Assembly: GCA_903889595.1 (NCBI GenBank)
Contig: CAISYI010000089.1
Span: forward strand, 1 to 64,000
Source of the DNA: an uncultured beta proteobacterium
GTDB taxonomy: Bacteria > Pseudomonadota > Gammaproteobacteria > Burkholderiales > Burkholderiaceae
Length of the DNA stretch: 64,000 nt
Reading direction: 5' to 3'
Below are positions 9,390 to 20,060 of the stretch, one piece after another (within the stretch, counting starts at the first letter, position 1; the number at the start of each line of letters is the position of its first letter). The notes under the pieces were generated by a model that worked only from the letters and a program-made list of their open reading frames with translations, was not told the DNA's origin and did not search any database. The position numbers and the translations under genes are program-made.

Positions 9390-10382
9390 TTATTTTCCCC
9401 AAATCTCTGGGTTAATCATCGTTTTTGGTTTCTCACCTGCAAGTCCTGCTAATAAATTATCAATCGCAAGATTCATCATCGAGTAACGGGTTTTTTCTGT
9501 TGCACTTCCAATATGAGGGGCTAAAACCACATTGGGTAAATCGAGTAATCCTGGGTGAAGTTTAGGCTCCCCTTCGTAAACATCAAGTCCAGCACCGAAA
9601 ATTTGATTTCGTTGAAGTGCCTCCACCAAGGCATTGTCATCTACAATCCCACCTCTTGCAATATTAACTAGGGTTGCCGTCGACTTCATCATTGCTAATT
9701 CTTTAGCGCCAATGAAATGATGACTATCGGCTGAATATGGCATTACCAACATGACATGATCCGCATTTTTTAATAAAGTTTCTTTATCCACATAGGTGGC
9801 TTGACAAGCTTGCTCTAGATCTTTCGATAAAGGCTTGCGATTGTAATAAATGACATTCATGCCAAAGGCTAAACCCCGCTTTGCTATGGCTTGTCCAATG
9901 CGTCCCATGCCCATAATTCCTAGGGTTGAGTGGTGAATATCGACACCCAACATACGCCCCATTTCCCAATGATGCCATTGTCCATCTCTGAGCCATCTCT
10001 CAGCTTCTGATAATCTTCTGGAAATAGCCATTAACAAGGCAAACCCCATATCAGCTGTTGTATCAGTCAGAACATCAGGCGTATTAGTGCCAATAATACC
10101 TTTTTGATTAAAGGCATCAACATCGAAATTATTAAACCCTACTGCGATATTTGAAATAATTTTTAATGCTTTAGCGTCCTTGAGTGTATCGGCATCAATT
10201 CGTTCACTACCCGTCACAAGCGCTCCGTCTTTATCCTTTAAACGTTCGGATAATTCAACCTTAGTCAAAGGCTCAATTTGATCAACATAATCAATATCGC
10301 AGATGGCTTCTAGTCTTTCAATCCCTTCAGGGAAAATCCTACGGGCAACTAGAATGTTAGGGCGGGTAATACTAGAGTTCAT
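9390..10382 (-). CDS. D-2-hydroxyacid dehydrogenase (glyoxylate/hydroxypyruvate reductase type)
   Basis: NAD(P)-dependent D-isomer 2-hydroxyacid dehydrogenase. The nucleotide-binding motif GMGRIGQAIAKRG is in the middle of the protein, and the catalytic set is visible as Arg in NIARGGIVDD, Glu in DVYEGEP and His in APHIGSATEKTR. Length of 330 residues and overall appearance are closest to GhrB/glyoxylate reductases acting on glyoxylate or hydroxypyruvate; 2-ketogluconate reductase activity is also common in this group. It is monocistronic and divergent from fdxA. Confidence 0.88.
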   Translation of the reverse strand: MNSSITRPNILVARRIFPEGIERLEAICDIDYVDQIEPLTKVELSERLKDKDGALVTGSERIDADTLKDAKALKIISNIAVGFNNFDVDAFNQKGIIGTNTPDVLTDTTADMGFALLMAISRRLSEAERWLRDGQWHHWEMGRMLGVDIHHSTLGIMGMGRIGQAIAKRGLAFGMNVIYYNRKPLSKDLEQACQATYVDKETLLKNADHVMLVMPYSADSHHFIGAKELAMMKSTATLVNIARGGIVDDNALVEALQRNQIFGAGLDVYEGEPKLHPGLLDLPNVVLAPHIGSATEKTRYSMMNLAIDNLLAGLAGEKPKTMINPEIWGK

Positions 10383-10538
10383 AAGTAGTCTTTCAACAGA
10401 AAAAATTTAATTTTAAAGGGTCTTTTTCTTGCAACGTAATATGTAAATCACAACAATGTATAACGATTTTCGATGTGTTTTTGCAGAAAAACAATATTCT
10501 CGGCTAGAATAATGTTTTTAACATACTTTATACATCAC

Positions 10539-10862
10539 ATGACTTACGTTGTCACCGAAGCTTGTATCAAATGTAAATATACCGACTGTGTCGATGTCTG
10601 TCCTGTCGACTGTTTCAGAGAAGGTCCCAATTTTTTAACAATCGATCCAGACGAGTGCATTGATTGTGCTGTTTGTGTTCCGGAATGTCCTGTTAATGCT
10701 ATTTACGCAGAAGATGATGTGCCTGGAGACCAACAAGCATTTATTCAACTCAATACTGAACTTTCTCGTAAGTGGAAATCGATTACAAAATCGAAGGCAT
10801 CACTCCCAGATGCTGATGAGTTTAAAGATGTGAAGAATAAACTTGAGTTACTCATTCGCTAA
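10539..10862 (+). CDS. fdxA: 7Fe ferredoxin (3Fe-4S plus 4Fe-4S), FdxA type
   Basis: Low-potential electron carrier of 107 residues. Cysteines 9, 17 and 50 are placed to bind a [3Fe-4S] cluster, and 21, 40, 43 and 46 a [4Fe-4S] cluster, the same pattern as Azotobacter ferredoxin I. The frame is open further upstream (from 10473), but family proteins begin MxYVVT, so the ATG at 10539 is chosen. The next gene is a ferredoxin/flavodoxin-NADP reductase, so the two plausibly act as a redox pair. Downstream of the cluster region is the usual helical C-terminal part. Confidence 0.93.
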   Translation: MTYVVTEACIKCKYTDCVDVCPVDCFREGPNFLTIDPDECIDCAVCVPECPVNAIYAEDDVPGDQQAFIQLNTELSRKWKSITKSKASLPDADEFKDVKNKLELLIR

Positions 10863-10974
10863 GATTTACTTATTTTAAGGTAACAGGTTTGTAAAGTAGT
10901 TTGATGCAAACCTTTACACAGCTTAAAACCATCGCGACTTGTAAAATCATATTTGTTTATTTAGGAAATTTTTC

Positions 10975-12048
10975 GTGGCAGAACTTAACACCCCCCAATT
11001 CAATCCAACTGAAATCATCGAAACCGAAGCAGTCATCGTAGGTGCTGGTCCTGTCGGTCTCTTTCAAGTTTTCGAGTTAGGCTTATTAGAAATAAAAGCT
11101 CATGTGATTGATTCCTTGCCAGTAGTGGGTGGTCAGTGCGTTGAGTTATACCCCGATAAACCCATTTACGATATACCTGCAGTTCCAGTTTGTACAGGTC
11201 AAGAACTGACTGATAATCTTCTGAAACAAATTGAACCATTTGGTCCCACATTTCACTTAAATCAAGAAGTCGTTGAAGTATCTCCCCAAGAGGATGGACG
11301 TTTTATTATAGTAACGTCACTTGGAACTCGCTTTTTGACTAAAACGATTTTTATTGCAGCTGGTGTTGGATCATTCCAACCTAGAACAATCAAAGTTGAT
11401 GGTATTGAACAGTTTGAAAACAAGCAACTTTTTTACCGCGTTAAAAACCCTGATCAGTTTATGGGTAAAAACTTAGTCATTGTTGGTGGTGGAGATTCAG
11501 CACTAGATTGGACTCTCAACTTCGTAGGCAAAGCTGAGAGCGTTATTTTAATTCACCGTCGCGATGGGTTTAAGGCTGCTCCAGCATCAGTTGCTAAAAT
11601 GAAAGAACTTTGCGAACAGTATGAAATGCAATTTGAGGTTGGTCAAATTACTGGTTTTGAACAAAATGGCGATTCTTTATCTCATTTAAAAATGACAGGA
11701 ACTGATGGTGTAACCCGTCGTATTCCTCTCGATATGTTATTAGTTTTCTTTGGCTTATCCCCTAAACTAGGTCCTATTGCAGAGTGGGGACTTGATATCG
11801 AACGTAAACAACTAGTCGTTGATACAGAAAAATTTGCTACCAATATTCCTGGAATCTTCGCAGTAGGTGATATCAATACCTATCCAGGTAAAAAGAAATT
11901 GATTCTTTCCGGATTTCATGAAGCCGCCCTTGCTGCTTTTGCTGCAAAAGAATATATGTATCCTGATAAGAAGGTTCATTTACAGTACACCACTACCTCA
12001 CCTAAACTCCACAAAGTTTTAGGTGTAGAAACCCCAACTTTCGATTGA
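10975..12048 (+). CDS. Ferredoxin-NADP reductase, thioredoxin-reductase-like type
   Basis: FAD-dependent reductase of the YumC/TrxR-like FNR class. It has an N-terminal FAD motif (VGAGPVGL), a second dinucleotide motif ([11 protein letters not shown]) for NADPH, and a C-terminal FAD-contact motif ([15 protein letters not shown]). The CxxC disulfide motif of true thioredoxin reductases is absent between the two domains, which fits FNR activity. Length is 357 residues. The start is GTG at 10975 with TTAGGAAA just upstream. It follows fdxA by 112 bp, and reduction of that ferredoxin is the likely role. Confidence 0.9.
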   Translation: MAELNTPQFNPTEIIETEAVIVGAGPVGLFQVFELGLLEIKAHVIDSLPVVGGQCVELYPDKPIYDIPAVPVCTGQELTDNLLKQIEPFGPTFHLNQEVVEVSPQEDGRFIIVTSLGTRFLTKTIFIAAGVGSFQPRTIKVDGIEQFENKQLFYRVKNPDQFMGKNLVIVGGGDSALDWTLNFVGKAESVILIHRRDGFKAAPASVAKMKELCEQYEMQFEVGQITGFEQNGDSLSHLKMTGTDGVTRRIPLDMLLVFFGLSPKLGPIAEWGLDIERKQLVVDTEKFATNIPGIFAVGDINTYPGKKKLILSGFHEAALAAFAAKEYMYPDKKVHLQYTTTSPKLHKVLGVETPTFD

Positions 12049-12103
12049 TTGTAAAAATCGGTTAGATTATTAAATTCAACCGATTAATCAATTAGAATTA
12101 ATT

Positions 12104-12898
12104 ATGGACTCTTATTTACACATGATGCGCCATGTTTTAGAACATGGCACCAAGAAAACGGACCGCACTGGTACGGGAACTCTATCGGTCTTTGGACACC
12201 AAATGCGTTTTGATTTGTCTGCAGGCTTTCCGCTGGTTACCACCAAGAAGGTTCACTTAAAGTCAATCATTCAAGAACTTCTTTGGTTTTTGCAAGGCAG
12301 TACTAATAACAATTGGCTAAAAGAACGTGGTGTCTCCATTTGGAATGAATGGGCTAAAGAGGACGGTGAACTTGGTCCCATTTACGGTTATCAATGGCGT
12401 TCATGGCCTACTCCAAATGGTGGACATATTGACCAAATCACTCAATTAATTGACCAAATTAAAAAAACACCTGATTCAAGAAGATTGATTGTTTCTGCAT
12501 GGAATGTTGCAGATATTCCATCGATGGCACTTGCCCCTTGTCATGCCTTTTTTCAATTTTATGTAGCAGATGGCAAGTTATCCTGCCAACTCTATCAAAG
12601 AAGCGCGGATATCTTCTTAGGGGTGCCGTTTAATATTGCTAGTTACGCCCTATTAACGCACATGATTGCACAACAAACCAATCTAGACGTTGGCGACTTT
12701 GTTTGGACTGGTGGGGATTGTCATTTGTATCTTAATCATTTAGATCAAGTCGATTTACAACTTTCTAGAGAACCTTATCCTCTACCAAAGCTAGTCATTA
12801 AAAGGCATCCTGAGTCAATTTTTGACTATGAATTCGAAGACTTTGAGGTGATTAATTATTCTTGTCACCCTGCAATTAAAGCACCTGTAGCTATTTAG
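12104..12898 (+). CDS. thyA: Thymidylate synthase
   Basis: Methylates dUMP to dTMP using methylene-tetrahydrofolate and releases dihydrofolate. At 264 residues it has the same length as E. coli ThyA. The nucleophile is Cys146 in LAPCHAFFQ; the phosphate-binding arginines (DRTGTG, DSRRL) and [12 protein letters not shown] are all present. It is followed after 9 bp by folA, which regenerates tetrahydrofolate from the product; this is the classical folate pair. Confidence 0.97.
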   Translation: MDSYLHMMRHVLEHGTKKTDRTGTGTLSVFGHQMRFDLSAGFPLVTTKKVHLKSIIQELLWFLQGSTNNNWLKERGVSIWNEWAKEDGELGPIYGYQWRSWPTPNGGHIDQITQLIDQIKKTPDSRRLIVSAWNVADIPSMALAPCHAFFQFYVADGKLSCQLYQRSADIFLGVPFNIASYALLTHMIAQQTNLDVGDFVWTGGDCHLYLNHLDQVDLQLSREPYPLPKLVIKRHPESIFDYEFEDFEVINYSCHPAIKAPVAI

Positions 12899-12907
12899 GA
12901 AAATATT

Positions 12908-13417
12908 GTGGCTATTAGCATTATTGTGGCACGTTCAAAAACCGGTGTTATCGGCATCAATAATCAATTGCCATGGCATCTTTCTGCTGATTTAAAGCAC
13001 TTTAAAGCGCTTACTAGTGGACATCCCATAGTTATGGGTAGAAAAACATGGGACTCCCTAGGCAGGCCTTTACCGAACCGTAGAAATATAGTCATTAGTC
13101 GTCAAATCAATCTAGATATCCCTGGAGCAGAGTGCTTCCCTTCCCTAGCAACTGCGATTGCAGCGTGTGAGGATGCTAGCCAGATATTTATTATTGGAGG
13201 TGCTCAAATTTACGAGCAGGCGCTGACCCTCGTCGACCAATTAATCGTTACAGAGGTTGATATTGAAGTGGAAGGCGATGCCTTTTTCCCAGAAATTGAC
13301 TCAACTTGGAAGATAGTAGAACGAGAAGATTATCCGGTTCAAGACAATCCTCTAAAACAAGGTGAGTCTTTTCCGGCTTACTCGTTTATTACTTACCAGC
13401 GAAATCCAGACGCCTAA
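12908..13417 (+). CDS. folA: Dihydrofolate reductase
   Basis: Reduces dihydrofolate to tetrahydrofolate with NADPH. Start is GTG at 12908, nine bases after thyA, with AGGAAAAT as ribosome binding site. Visible hallmarks are GINNQLPWHLSADLKHF with the catalytic acid at about residue 28, VMGRKTWDSLG, and IIGGAQIYEQAL for NADPH. Its 169 residues are usual for the chromosomal, trimethoprim-sensitive type. Its stop overlaps the stop of the convergent pmbA by four bases. Confidence 0.96.
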   Translation: MAISIIVARSKTGVIGINNQLPWHLSADLKHFKALTSGHPIVMGRKTWDSLGRPLPNRRNIVISRQINLDIPGAECFPSLATAIAACEDASQIFIIGGAQIYEQALTLVDQLIVTEVDIEVEGDAFFPEIDSTWKIVEREDYPVQDNPLKQGESFPAYSFITYQRNPDA

Positions 13418-14778
13418 CTTCCACCAATCATCATTTCATTGATGAGGATTGAGCCTGTTTCTTTTGTGCCACGTACTAAGGTATCACCGCCAATCGTCGC
13501 AATGTTCATGAACATCTCTTTGAGATTACCAGCAATAGTAATTTCTTCAACGGGATAACAAATTTGTCCGTTTTCGACCCAGTATCCAAAGGCACCTCTG
13601 GAGTAATCTCCCGTTACATAATTGACACCTTGGCCCATCACTTCTGTCACTAATAAACCAGTACCCATTTGCTGCAATAAATCATCTAAATTTTGATCCT
13701 CGGTGGTCAGCTTGCTTCGAAGTCGTAAATGATGAGAGCCGCCCGAATTACCAGTAGTTTGCATGCCTAGCTTTCTAGCTGAGTAGGTCGATAAAAAATA
13801 TCCCTGCAATATACCGTCATCCACTACGACTCTCTTATGGGTTTTAACACCTTCATCATCAAATGGGGTACTTCCAGTCTCACGGGGACGATGTGGATCT
13901 TCATCGACTTGAATATGTTTTGGGAAAACCTGTTTTCCAAGTGAATCTAGTAAGAAGCTTGATTTTCTATATAAAGAACCACCTGAAACAGCCTGTACAA
14001 AACTACCAAGGAGACCTGCGGCAAGAGGCGCCTCAAAAATCACAGGACATTTTTGGGTTTTGATAGTGCGGGTATTGAGTCGAGATAAAGCACGTTTGGC
14101 AGCATAGGCGCCAATTTCTTCTGGCTTCGCCAAGGATTGAGGCATTCTAGATGATGTATACCAATCATCTCGTTGCATGGCACTACCCTGTTTTTTACTT
14201 TTACTGGCAATGGGTGCACAAGAAATAAAGTGTCTTGAAAATGGATAGCCCGCTAAAAAGCCTTTCGTTGTTCCCATCTGAAAATGAGCTTGATTCGAAG
14301 CGACTGTCGCACCATCACTGTTCGTAATCAATTTACTAACTGCAAAACTAGCAGCCTCAGCCTTTCTTGCAATTTCTACGGCTTCTTCAACAGAGAGCTC
14401 CCATGGATGAAATAAATCTAAATCCTTTGGAGACATTTCCAAAAGCTCACCCTCAGCAAGTCCTGAAAATGTATCTTCTGCTGTGAATCTCGCAATATCA
14501 TAAGCGGCTTGCACCGTTCTTTTTAGTGACGCCTCAGAAAAATCACTAGTACTGGCATTGCCTTTTTTGTACCCAAGGTAGATACTGACACCCATGGATT
14601 TATCGACACTTTGTTCTATAGTTTCAATTTCTCCACAACGCGTGCTGACCGATAAACCATGCCCTTCAGAGATCTCCACTGCAGCGTCGGTTGCCCCTAA
14701 AGCTTTTGCATCAGCGAGTGTATCTTTTATAATTTGTTGAAATTGCTCTTTTGAGTAAGTAAATATTTTTTTTGTCAT
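13414..14778 (-). CDS. pmbA: Metalloprotease accessory subunit PmbA/TldE
   Basis: Subunit of the TldD/TldE (PmbA) heterodimeric metalloprotease, involved in peptide maturation (microcin B17, CcdA degradation) in enterobacteria. TldE lacks the zinc-binding HExxxH of TldD, and no such motif is seen here, in agreement with PmbA. Family marks include STPFDDEGV, GNSGG and the C-terminal NYVTGDYSRGAFGYWVENG. The 454 residues match the family. TldD would be encoded elsewhere. It is divergent from mog with a gap of about 55 bp. Confidence 0.93.
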   Translation of the reverse strand: MTKKIFTYSKEQFQQIIKDTLADAKALGATDAAVEISEGHGLSVSTRCGEIETIEQSVDKSMGVSIYLGYKKGNASTSDFSEASLKRTVQAAYDIARFTAEDTFSGLAEGELLEMSPKDLDLFHPWELSVEEAVEIARKAEAASFAVSKLITNSDGATVASNQAHFQMGTTKGFLAGYPFSRHFISCAPIASKSKKQGSAMQRDDWYTSSRMPQSLAKPEEIGAYAAKRALSRLNTRTIKTQKCPVIFEAPLAAGLLGSFVQAVSGGSLYRKSSFLLDSLGKQVFPKHIQVDEDPHRPRETGSTPFDDEGVKTHKRVVVDDGILQGYFLSTYSARKLGMQTTGNSGGSHHLRLRSKLTTEDQNLDDLLQQMGTGLLVTEVMGQGVNYVTGDYSRGAFGYWVENGQICYPVEEITIAGNLKEMFMNIATIGGDTLVRGTKETGSILINEMMIGGS

Positions 14779-14833
14779 TCGAATATCATAACGATAAATT
14801 TTGATTGGCCCTAAAGCAGAAAGAATTCACACC

Positions 14834-15460
14834 ATGTCAGACACTACAACAGATCAATTATTATCGCTTGAATCGGTCAAGATTGGCTTAATTTCTATTT
14901 CTGATAGAGCTAGTCTTGGCGTTTATCAGGACGAAGGTATACCAGCCTTGAAAACCTGGCTTGAAATCACCGTTCAAAACCCCATAATCTTCGAAACACG
15001 TTTAATCGCTGATGAAAGAGCTCTCATCGAAAAAGCCTTGAAGGAACTAATTGATATTCAGCATTGCAACTTAGTATTAACCACTGGAGGAACAGGCCCT
15101 AGTCGGCGCGACGTCACCCCTGAGTCAACTCTAGCAGTGGCAACTCGCGAAATGCCAGGCTTTGGCGAGCAAATGCGCCAAATAAGTTTAAATTTTGTAC
15201 CTACCGCCATTCTCTCAAGGCAAGTTGGAGCTCTCAGAGAAATAGAGAACCATGCGGCACTCATGATTAACTTACCTGGCCAACCTAAAGCCATTACTGA
15301 AACCTTAGAGGGTTTAAAGGACAAGGATGGCAAATCGAAGGTTTCTGGAATTTTTGCTGCTGTGCCCTATTGCATTGACTTAATTGGTGGTCCCTATATC
15401 GAGACAAACCCAGAAATTATCAAAGCATTTCGCCCCAAATCAGCTATTCGGACGAGGTAG
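14834..15460 (+). CDS. mog: Molybdopterin adenylyltransferase
   Basis: MogA-type enzyme that adenylates molybdopterin before MoeA inserts molybdenum. The signature LTTGGTGPSRRDVTPE is present, as are the N-terminal ISDRAS and the C-terminal MINLPGQPKA. The frame is open back to 14801, but the ATG at 14834 (MSDTTTDQLL) gives 208 residues and fits the family better. It works with the moaA-mobA-moeA products encoded about 6 kb to the left. It converges on orn. Confidence 0.93.
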   Translation: MSDTTTDQLLSLESVKIGLISISDRASLGVYQDEGIPALKTWLEITVQNPIIFETRLIADERALIEKALKELIDIQHCNLVLTTGGTGPSRRDVTPESTLAVATREMPGFGEQMRQISLNFVPTAILSRQVGALREIENHAALMINLPGQPKAITETLEGLKDKDGKSKVSGIFAAVPYCIDLIGGPYIETNPEIIKAFRPKSAIRTR

Positions 15461-15484
15461 TATTTTCGCCCGATAAAAATGTAT

Positions 15485-16045
15485 TCAGCTTTCGGGTGAC
15501 CGGAAGAAGTTGGCGCGATAAAAACGTAACTCTTCAATTGACTCAACAATGTCAGCTAAAGCAGTGTGAGCTTGTTTTTTTGTAAATAATTTTGCTGTTT
15601 GGGGCTGCCAACGTTTACATAGTTCTTTTACTGTTGAAACGTCAATATTTCGATAATGAAAGTAAGCTTCTAGCTCAGGCATATATTTCGCCATAAATCG
15701 ACGATCTTGGTGAATCGTATTACCGCACATAGGAGATGTATTCGGCTTAATATGTTCCTTAAGGAAGTCCAAGCAAATCTTTTGACCTTGTTCATCCGAG
15801 ATCTGGGAAGCTTTCACTTTATCAATAAGTCCTGATTTACCATGGGTCCCTATGTTCCAAGCATCCATTGCGTCCAAAACTTCATCATTTTGATGAATGA
15901 CTAGGACCGGTCCCTCAGCCACAATCTCTAATTCACCATCAGTGATTAGAATAGCAATTTCTAGGATTTTTTCTTTATCAGGATCCAGGCCTGACATTTC
16001 CATATCCAACCAAACTAAACGGTCTTTTTTCAATTCTGTGTTCAA
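15485..16045 (-). CDS. orn: Oligoribonuclease
   Basis: 3'-5' exoribonuclease of the DEDD family that degrades 2-5 nt RNA fragments, including pGpG from cyclic-di-GMP turnover. The metal-binding set is complete: Asp14 and Glu16 (WLDMEMSGL), Asp114 (HQDRRF) and His160/Asp165 (AHTALADI), the DEDDh order. Length is 186 residues. It is divergent from the M48 peptidase gene at 16073 with only 27 bp between starts, so their promoters must overlap each other's coding sequence. Confidence 0.96.
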   Translation of the reverse strand: MNTELKKDRLVWLDMEMSGLDPDKEKILEIAILITDGELEIVAEGPVLVIHQNDEVLDAMDAWNIGTHGKSGLIDKVKASQISDEQGQKICLDFLKEHIKPNTSPMCGNTIHQDRRFMAKYMPELEAYFHYRNIDVSTVKELCKRWQPQTAKLFTKKQAHTALADIVESIEELRFYRANFFRSPES

Positions 16046-16072
16046 TTTCTCTCTCGCTCTTATAATTACTAA

Positions 16073-17329
16073 ATGATATTTACCTATATTTTCCTTCTTT
16101 TTTTATTTCTCGGACTTTTTATCCAATTTATTTTGGCGAATCGTCAAATTAAATCTGTGATTAAGCATCGCCCATCAGTACCTAAAGGCTTCGAAGAAAA
16201 AATCACTTTAGAAAATCATCAAAAGGCAGCCGACTACACCGTTGCTAAATTACGTTTTGGAATGTTGGAAACCGCTTTATCTCAAGCGATGTTATTGGTT
16301 TTCACGATTTTTGGTCTTTTATATCTAGTTCATTTAGAGTTATTGAATTTTTTGTCAGCTGGAGTCTGGCAACAAATTAGTTTAATTTTAGGTATTATCA
16401 TCCTTTCTAGCGCAATTGATCTTCCTTTTTCTTGGTTTCGCCAGTTTCATTTAGAAGAGAATTTTGGTTTTAACCGGATGAGTAAAAAACTATTTTTTAT
16501 TGATTTTTTCAAAAACATCCTTTTAAGCCTTTGTATTGGAGTTCCCCTACTATGGGTTGTTTTAACCCTGATGGCTAAAGCTGGTGATTATTGGTGGATT
16601 TATGCCTGGATCACGATGGTGAGTTTTATTCTGATTGCTACATGGGTTTTTCCGATTTGGATTGCACCCTTTTTCAATAAATTCAAACCACTTGAAGATG
16701 GCTCTTTAAAAGATTCGATTCAATTACTATTAAATCGTTGTGGCTTTGTCAGCAATGGTTTATTTGTAATGGACGGTAGTAAACGAAGTGCACATGGAAA
16801 TGCCTACTTTACTGGCATTGGTAAAAGTAAGCGAATCGTATTTTTTGATACCCTTATCGAAAAATTATCACCTTCTGAAATAGAGGCTGTTTTGGCACAC
16901 GAACTAGGACACTTCAAGAAAAACCATATTCGTAAAAGAATGATTACAACGTTTATCACAACCTTATTAGGTCTTGCTTTGCTGGGTTGGCTCATGAATC
17001 AAGTATGGTTTTACGAAGGCCTTGGCGTTGAGCCGTCTCTAAGTGGTAACAATTCTGGACTGGCATTAGCCCTTTTCTTTTTAGTAACGCCGGTCTTTAC
17101 CTTCTTCATTACACCGCTCTCTAGCCTCTTATCCAGAAAACATGAATTTGAAGCTGATGCATTTGCCGCTGAAAAAACAGATGCAAATGAATTAATCAAA
17201 GCATTAATTAAGCTTTACCAAGATAATGCAGCTACCCTAACCCCAGATCGATGGTATTCAGCTTTTTATGACTCCCATCCTCCGGCACCGATTCGAATTG
17301 AGCACCTTTACCAATTGACACTCAGGTAA
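16073..17329 (+). CDS. M48 family zinc metallopeptidase, Ste24-like
   Basis: Integral membrane zinc protease resembling CAAX prenyl protease 1 (Ste24), a type common in Burkholderiales. The zinc motif HELGH is at residues 276-280 and the third ligand lies in FEADAFA near residue 360. Several transmembrane helices flank the catalytic domain, and the N-terminal [16 protein letters not shown] region is characteristic of the Ste24 group. Length is 418 residues. As bacteria lack prenylated CAAX proteins, the substrate is probably a damaged or misfolded membrane protein; that is inference. Confidence 0.88.
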   Translation: MIFTYIFLLFLFLGLFIQFILANRQIKSVIKHRPSVPKGFEEKITLENHQKAADYTVAKLRFGMLETALSQAMLLVFTIFGLLYLVHLELLNFLSAGVWQQISLILGIIILSSAIDLPFSWFRQFHLEENFGFNRMSKKLFFIDFFKNILLSLCIGVPLLWVVLTLMAKAGDYWWIYAWITMVSFILIATWVFPIWIAPFFNKFKPLEDGSLKDSIQLLLNRCGFVSNGLFVMDGSKRSAHGNAYFTGIGKSKRIVFFDTLIEKLSPSEIEAVLAHELGHFKKNHIRKRMITTFITTLLGLALLGWLMNQVWFYEGLGVEPSLSGNNSGLALALFFLVTPVFTFFITPLSSLLSRKHEFEADAFAAEKTDANELIKALIKLYQDNAATLTPDRWYSAFYDSHPPAPIRIEHLYQLTLR

Positions 17330-17340
17330 ATCACGAATTC

Positions 17341-18303
17341 ATGCCAAATGAGCTTATTGATTCTTTATTAATTGCATCTTTTGGTAGAAACTATATTGCT
17401 AGATCGATTCAGAAACTACCTTCTGGAGAAGATGAATATTGGGAAGTGAATAGTCGTGGAAAAAAGCACCTAGCCGCAGTTGGTGACCTTTTAAAGCTCT
17501 CGAAAACATCAAATGATCAAGCAGTTATTGAAAAAATCCAACCGAGAAAAAATTTACTCTTTCGCTCAGACGCCTTTCGCTCAAAGTCAATCGCTGCTAA
17601 TGTCGATCAAGTCATTTTGGTCCTTGCAACCCAGCCTGCTTTTTCACCTGACTTATTGGGAAGAGCTGCAATAGCCGCAGAACACGATGGCATCGAATTT
17701 AGAATTTTATTAAACAAAATTGATTTAAGTGATTCATTAGAAAAAGCCCGCGAACTTTTGGCTCCTTATCGTCAGTTAGGGATTCCTATTCACGAGATTT
17801 CTGCGAAGTCTTCTCCAGAAAGTTTATTTTCTTTAAGAGAACACTTAGCTGGAAAAGTATCTGTTTTAGTTGGTCAATCTGGCATGGGTAAATCTACACT
17901 TCTTAACCAATGGGTTCCCACTGCGCTGGCACAAACTCGTGAACATTCGACCAAACTCGATACTGGAAAACACACTACGACAGCATGTCGTTATTATGAT
18001 TTGCCAACTGAATGGGGTAACAAAGATGGCAAGTTAGGTGCTTTAATTGATTCTCCTGGGTTCCAAGAGTTTGGATTAGCGCATATTTCAGAAAGTGAAT
18101 TACAACACGCTTTTACAGAGTTTGGACCCCATCTTGGGCATTGCAAATATCATAACTGCACGCACTTACACGAACCAGAATGTGCTGTCTTAAAGGCAGT
18201 GGGACTGGGGAAGATATCTCCCCAACGTTTGAATTTGTTCCGCCAATTGGTTCACGAAACCAGAAATGCCACGACCCAGGTTTTAGAGCGCCCGAGCAAG
18301 TAA
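17341..18303 (+). CDS. rsgA: Ribosome small subunit-dependent GTPase A
   Basis: Circularly permuted GTPase that assists late maturation of the 30S subunit. Order of parts: an OB-fold (about 10-75), then G4 (LLNKIDLS), G1 (GQSGMGKSTLLN, about 178-189), G3 (DSPGFQEFG) and a C-terminal zinc-binding knuckle with Cys/His ligands (CKYHNCTHLHEPEC). The permuted order is diagnostic. Length is 320 residues. It starts 11 bp after the M48 peptidase gene and is likely co-transcribed with it. Confidence 0.95.
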   Translation: MPNELIDSLLIASFGRNYIARSIQKLPSGEDEYWEVNSRGKKHLAAVGDLLKLSKTSNDQAVIEKIQPRKNLLFRSDAFRSKSIAANVDQVILVLATQPAFSPDLLGRAAIAAEHDGIEFRILLNKIDLSDSLEKARELLAPYRQLGIPIHEISAKSSPESLFSLREHLAGKVSVLVGQSGMGKSTLLNQWVPTALAQTREHSTKLDTGKHTTTACRYYDLPTEWGNKDGKLGALIDSPGFQEFGLAHISESELQHAFTEFGPHLGHCKYHNCTHLHEPECAVLKAVGLGKISPQRLNLFRQLVHETRNATTQVLERPSK

Positions 18304-18305
18304 AA

Positions 18306-19250
18306 TCAAATCCAAACTGCTACCGATAACATAGCTAGTAGAATCATCCACAAAATGACAGCTCTCCACACTAAGGATGCTCCAGAGGCGAGATGCTGAG
18401 GAACAGGTAACATTCCGAACTCTTGAACGGGCAAAATGCCCTCATCAGCCATTTGAATGGCCTCTAAACTACCAATTTGCGCCAAAGGCTCCCCAAGTTG
18501 AACCCCCAAAGCGCCGCCTCCTGTACCAATCAAAATTGCGGCGGACTGGTTATCCCATTTTTTTTGATGAAATCTCCAGGCATAAACAGCTTTTTCAAAA
18601 TTTCCAACAATCGTGAAACCAATTGCAGTAAGCCTGGTTGGGATCCAATCGATTAAATAACGCCATTTATTGATATGTTCTATCAAGACTGGGCTCGCAG
18701 TTCCAAATTTCCAATTTTCCTGAGCCATTAAACTTAAACGATACATGACAACACCGGCAGGACCAATCGGTACTAAAAACCAAAAGAACACACCAAATAC
18801 ATGTGAATGAACTGCCAAAATAGATCGCTCTAGGGTATGTCTAACCACCTCAGACTCTGACAATGTTTCAGTATTTATACTTGGACCTACCCATTCGCTT
18901 AACTCAGCTCTAGCTAATTCAATTTGACGATTATTGAGAAGTTCTTGAATTTTTGTGAAATGATGGCTAAATTGTCTGAATCCCATGAAAAGATAAACAA
19001 TCGTAATATTCCAAAGTAATGCAAGAAGTGGTTGATTGAAAATTAACCACACATGTATTGCCATAACAATTATTACGGGGGGAATCAAAAGAACTGCAAT
19101 TGCAATTTTTGCTGAGTCAGCTTCGCCAGTATCAAAATAATTAGGTACCTTCTTAACCCAATTACGACATATTTGGACGAACCAATGGTCTTTGCTGACA
19201 GGAAGGTATTGTTCAGCAAATAAAGCAAACAAAACTGAAAAAAAGGTCAT
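18306..19250 (-). CDS. CobD/CbiB family integral membrane protein
   Basis: Membrane protein of 314 residues resembling the CobD/CbiB family, whose type member forms the amide bond between cobyric acid and aminopropanol in cobalamin synthesis. Hydrophobic segments are visible near the N-terminus, around 50-100, 155-175 and at the very C-terminus. No other cobalamin genes are nearby, and many betaproteobacteria carry this gene without the pathway, so the enzymatic role is uncertain. The frame is open further upstream, but the ATG at 19250 overlaps the stop of the preceding nudix gene as ATGA and is chosen. Confidence 0.82.
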   Translation of the reverse strand: MTFFSVLFALFAEQYLPVSKDHWFVQICRNWVKKVPNYFDTGEADSAKIAIAVLLIPPVIIVMAIHVWLIFNQPLLALLWNITIVYLFMGFRQFSHHFTKIQELLNNRQIELARAELSEWVGPSINTETLSESEVVRHTLERSILAVHSHVFGVFFWFLVPIGPAGVVMYRLSLMAQENWKFGTASPVLIEHINKWRYLIDWIPTRLTAIGFTIVGNFEKAVYAWRFHQKKWDNQSAAILIGTGGGALGVQLGEPLAQIGSLEAIQMADEGILPVQEFGMLPVPQHLASGASLVWRAVILWMILLAMLSVAVWI

Positions 19251-19939
19251 TGTTGAGAAGCTCTTAAAAAGTGGTACAAATTTCTTAACATCCCTGCAGT
19301 AGCACCCCAAATAAAACGGTTTTCATAGGGCATCGCATAAAAAGTACGACTTCCATCCTCTGTTGTTCGTTGACGAATTTGATGGTTGGCTGGGTTCATT
19401 AAAAAAGCGAGGGGTACCATAAAAATCTCATCAACCTCGTTGGAGTCTGGTAGAAAATCATCCAATTGACTAACCATACCAACGACTGGGGTAACTTGAT
19501 ACCCTGTGATCGTATGATAGTCTGGCAATGATCCTAAAATCTCAACCTGCGATGGATGTAAGCCAATTTCTTCATTTGCTTCTCTCAATGCGGTTATTTG
19601 AATATTAGAATCAGAATCTTCTTTTCGCCCTCCAGGAAAACTAATCTGTCCCGCGTGATCATTCAAATGAGCAGCTCGTTTTGTTAAGAGAACATGAATT
19701 TGTTCATCGATATTTAAGAGCGGTACTAAGACACCCGCGATCCGTTTCTCATAGGTATCCAAATAACCAATGGATAAACGCGATTCATCGGTTAATTCAG
19801 GGACCCAATCAACATGATTGATAAAACGATCACGCAGTGCAGTCTCATTGAGAAATCTTTCTTCAATTGCAGGGGTGTCTAGAGAGGGCACCAAGATGGG
19901 CACCAATTGAGGATCATACTTAGGAACTCTACGTCGCAT
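19247..19939 (-). CDS. Nudix hydrolase, CoA pyrophosphatase type
   Basis: Nudix pyrophosphatase of 230 residues. The Nudix box runs GGRKEDSD...REANEEIGL, and the segment FPGGR just before it with [14 protein letters not shown] is typical of the NudL/YeaB group that hydrolyses coenzyme A and its derivatives. The frame is open to 20008, but that extension would run through the rplS terminator; the ATG at 19939 ([10 protein letters not shown]) lies after it and is chosen. The stop overlaps the start of the CobD-like gene by four bases. Confidence 0.88.
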   Translation of the reverse strand: MRRRVPKYDPQLVPILVPSLDTPAIEERFLNETALRDRFINHVDWVPELTDESRLSIGYLDTYEKRIAGVLVPLLNIDEQIHVLLTKRAAHLNDHAGQISFPGGRKEDSDSNIQITALREANEEIGLHPSQVEILGSLPDYHTITGYQVTPVVGMVSQLDDFLPDSNEVDEIFMVPLAFLMNPANHQIRQRTTEDGSRTFYAMPYENRFIWGATAGMLRNLYHFLRASQQ

Positions 19940-19984
19940 GCTTCGATTATAAAGAATCTTCGACAAGTTGACTATTTTACTAGT

Positions 19985-20015
19985 AAAAAAGCCCCGAGGA
20001 TGAACCAAGGGGCTT
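19985..20015 (-). terminator. Rho-independent terminator of the rpsP-rimM-trmD-rplS operon
   Basis: Read on the minus strand, the arms AAGCCCC... and ...GGGGCTT form a GC-rich stem (plus-strand 19989-19995 with 20009-20015) with two internal mismatches, followed by a run of six T residues. It lies about 46 bp after the rplS stop codon and is well placed to end the ribosomal operon. Confidence 0.85.
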
Positions 20016-20060
20016 CTGACTGCTTTGGATTGATACGCTATTTTAGCGTCGATTCCGACC

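Noticed and set aside
19940-20008. Longer start of the Nudix hydrolase
   Set aside because: It would start inside the rplS terminator; the ATG at 19939 follows it.
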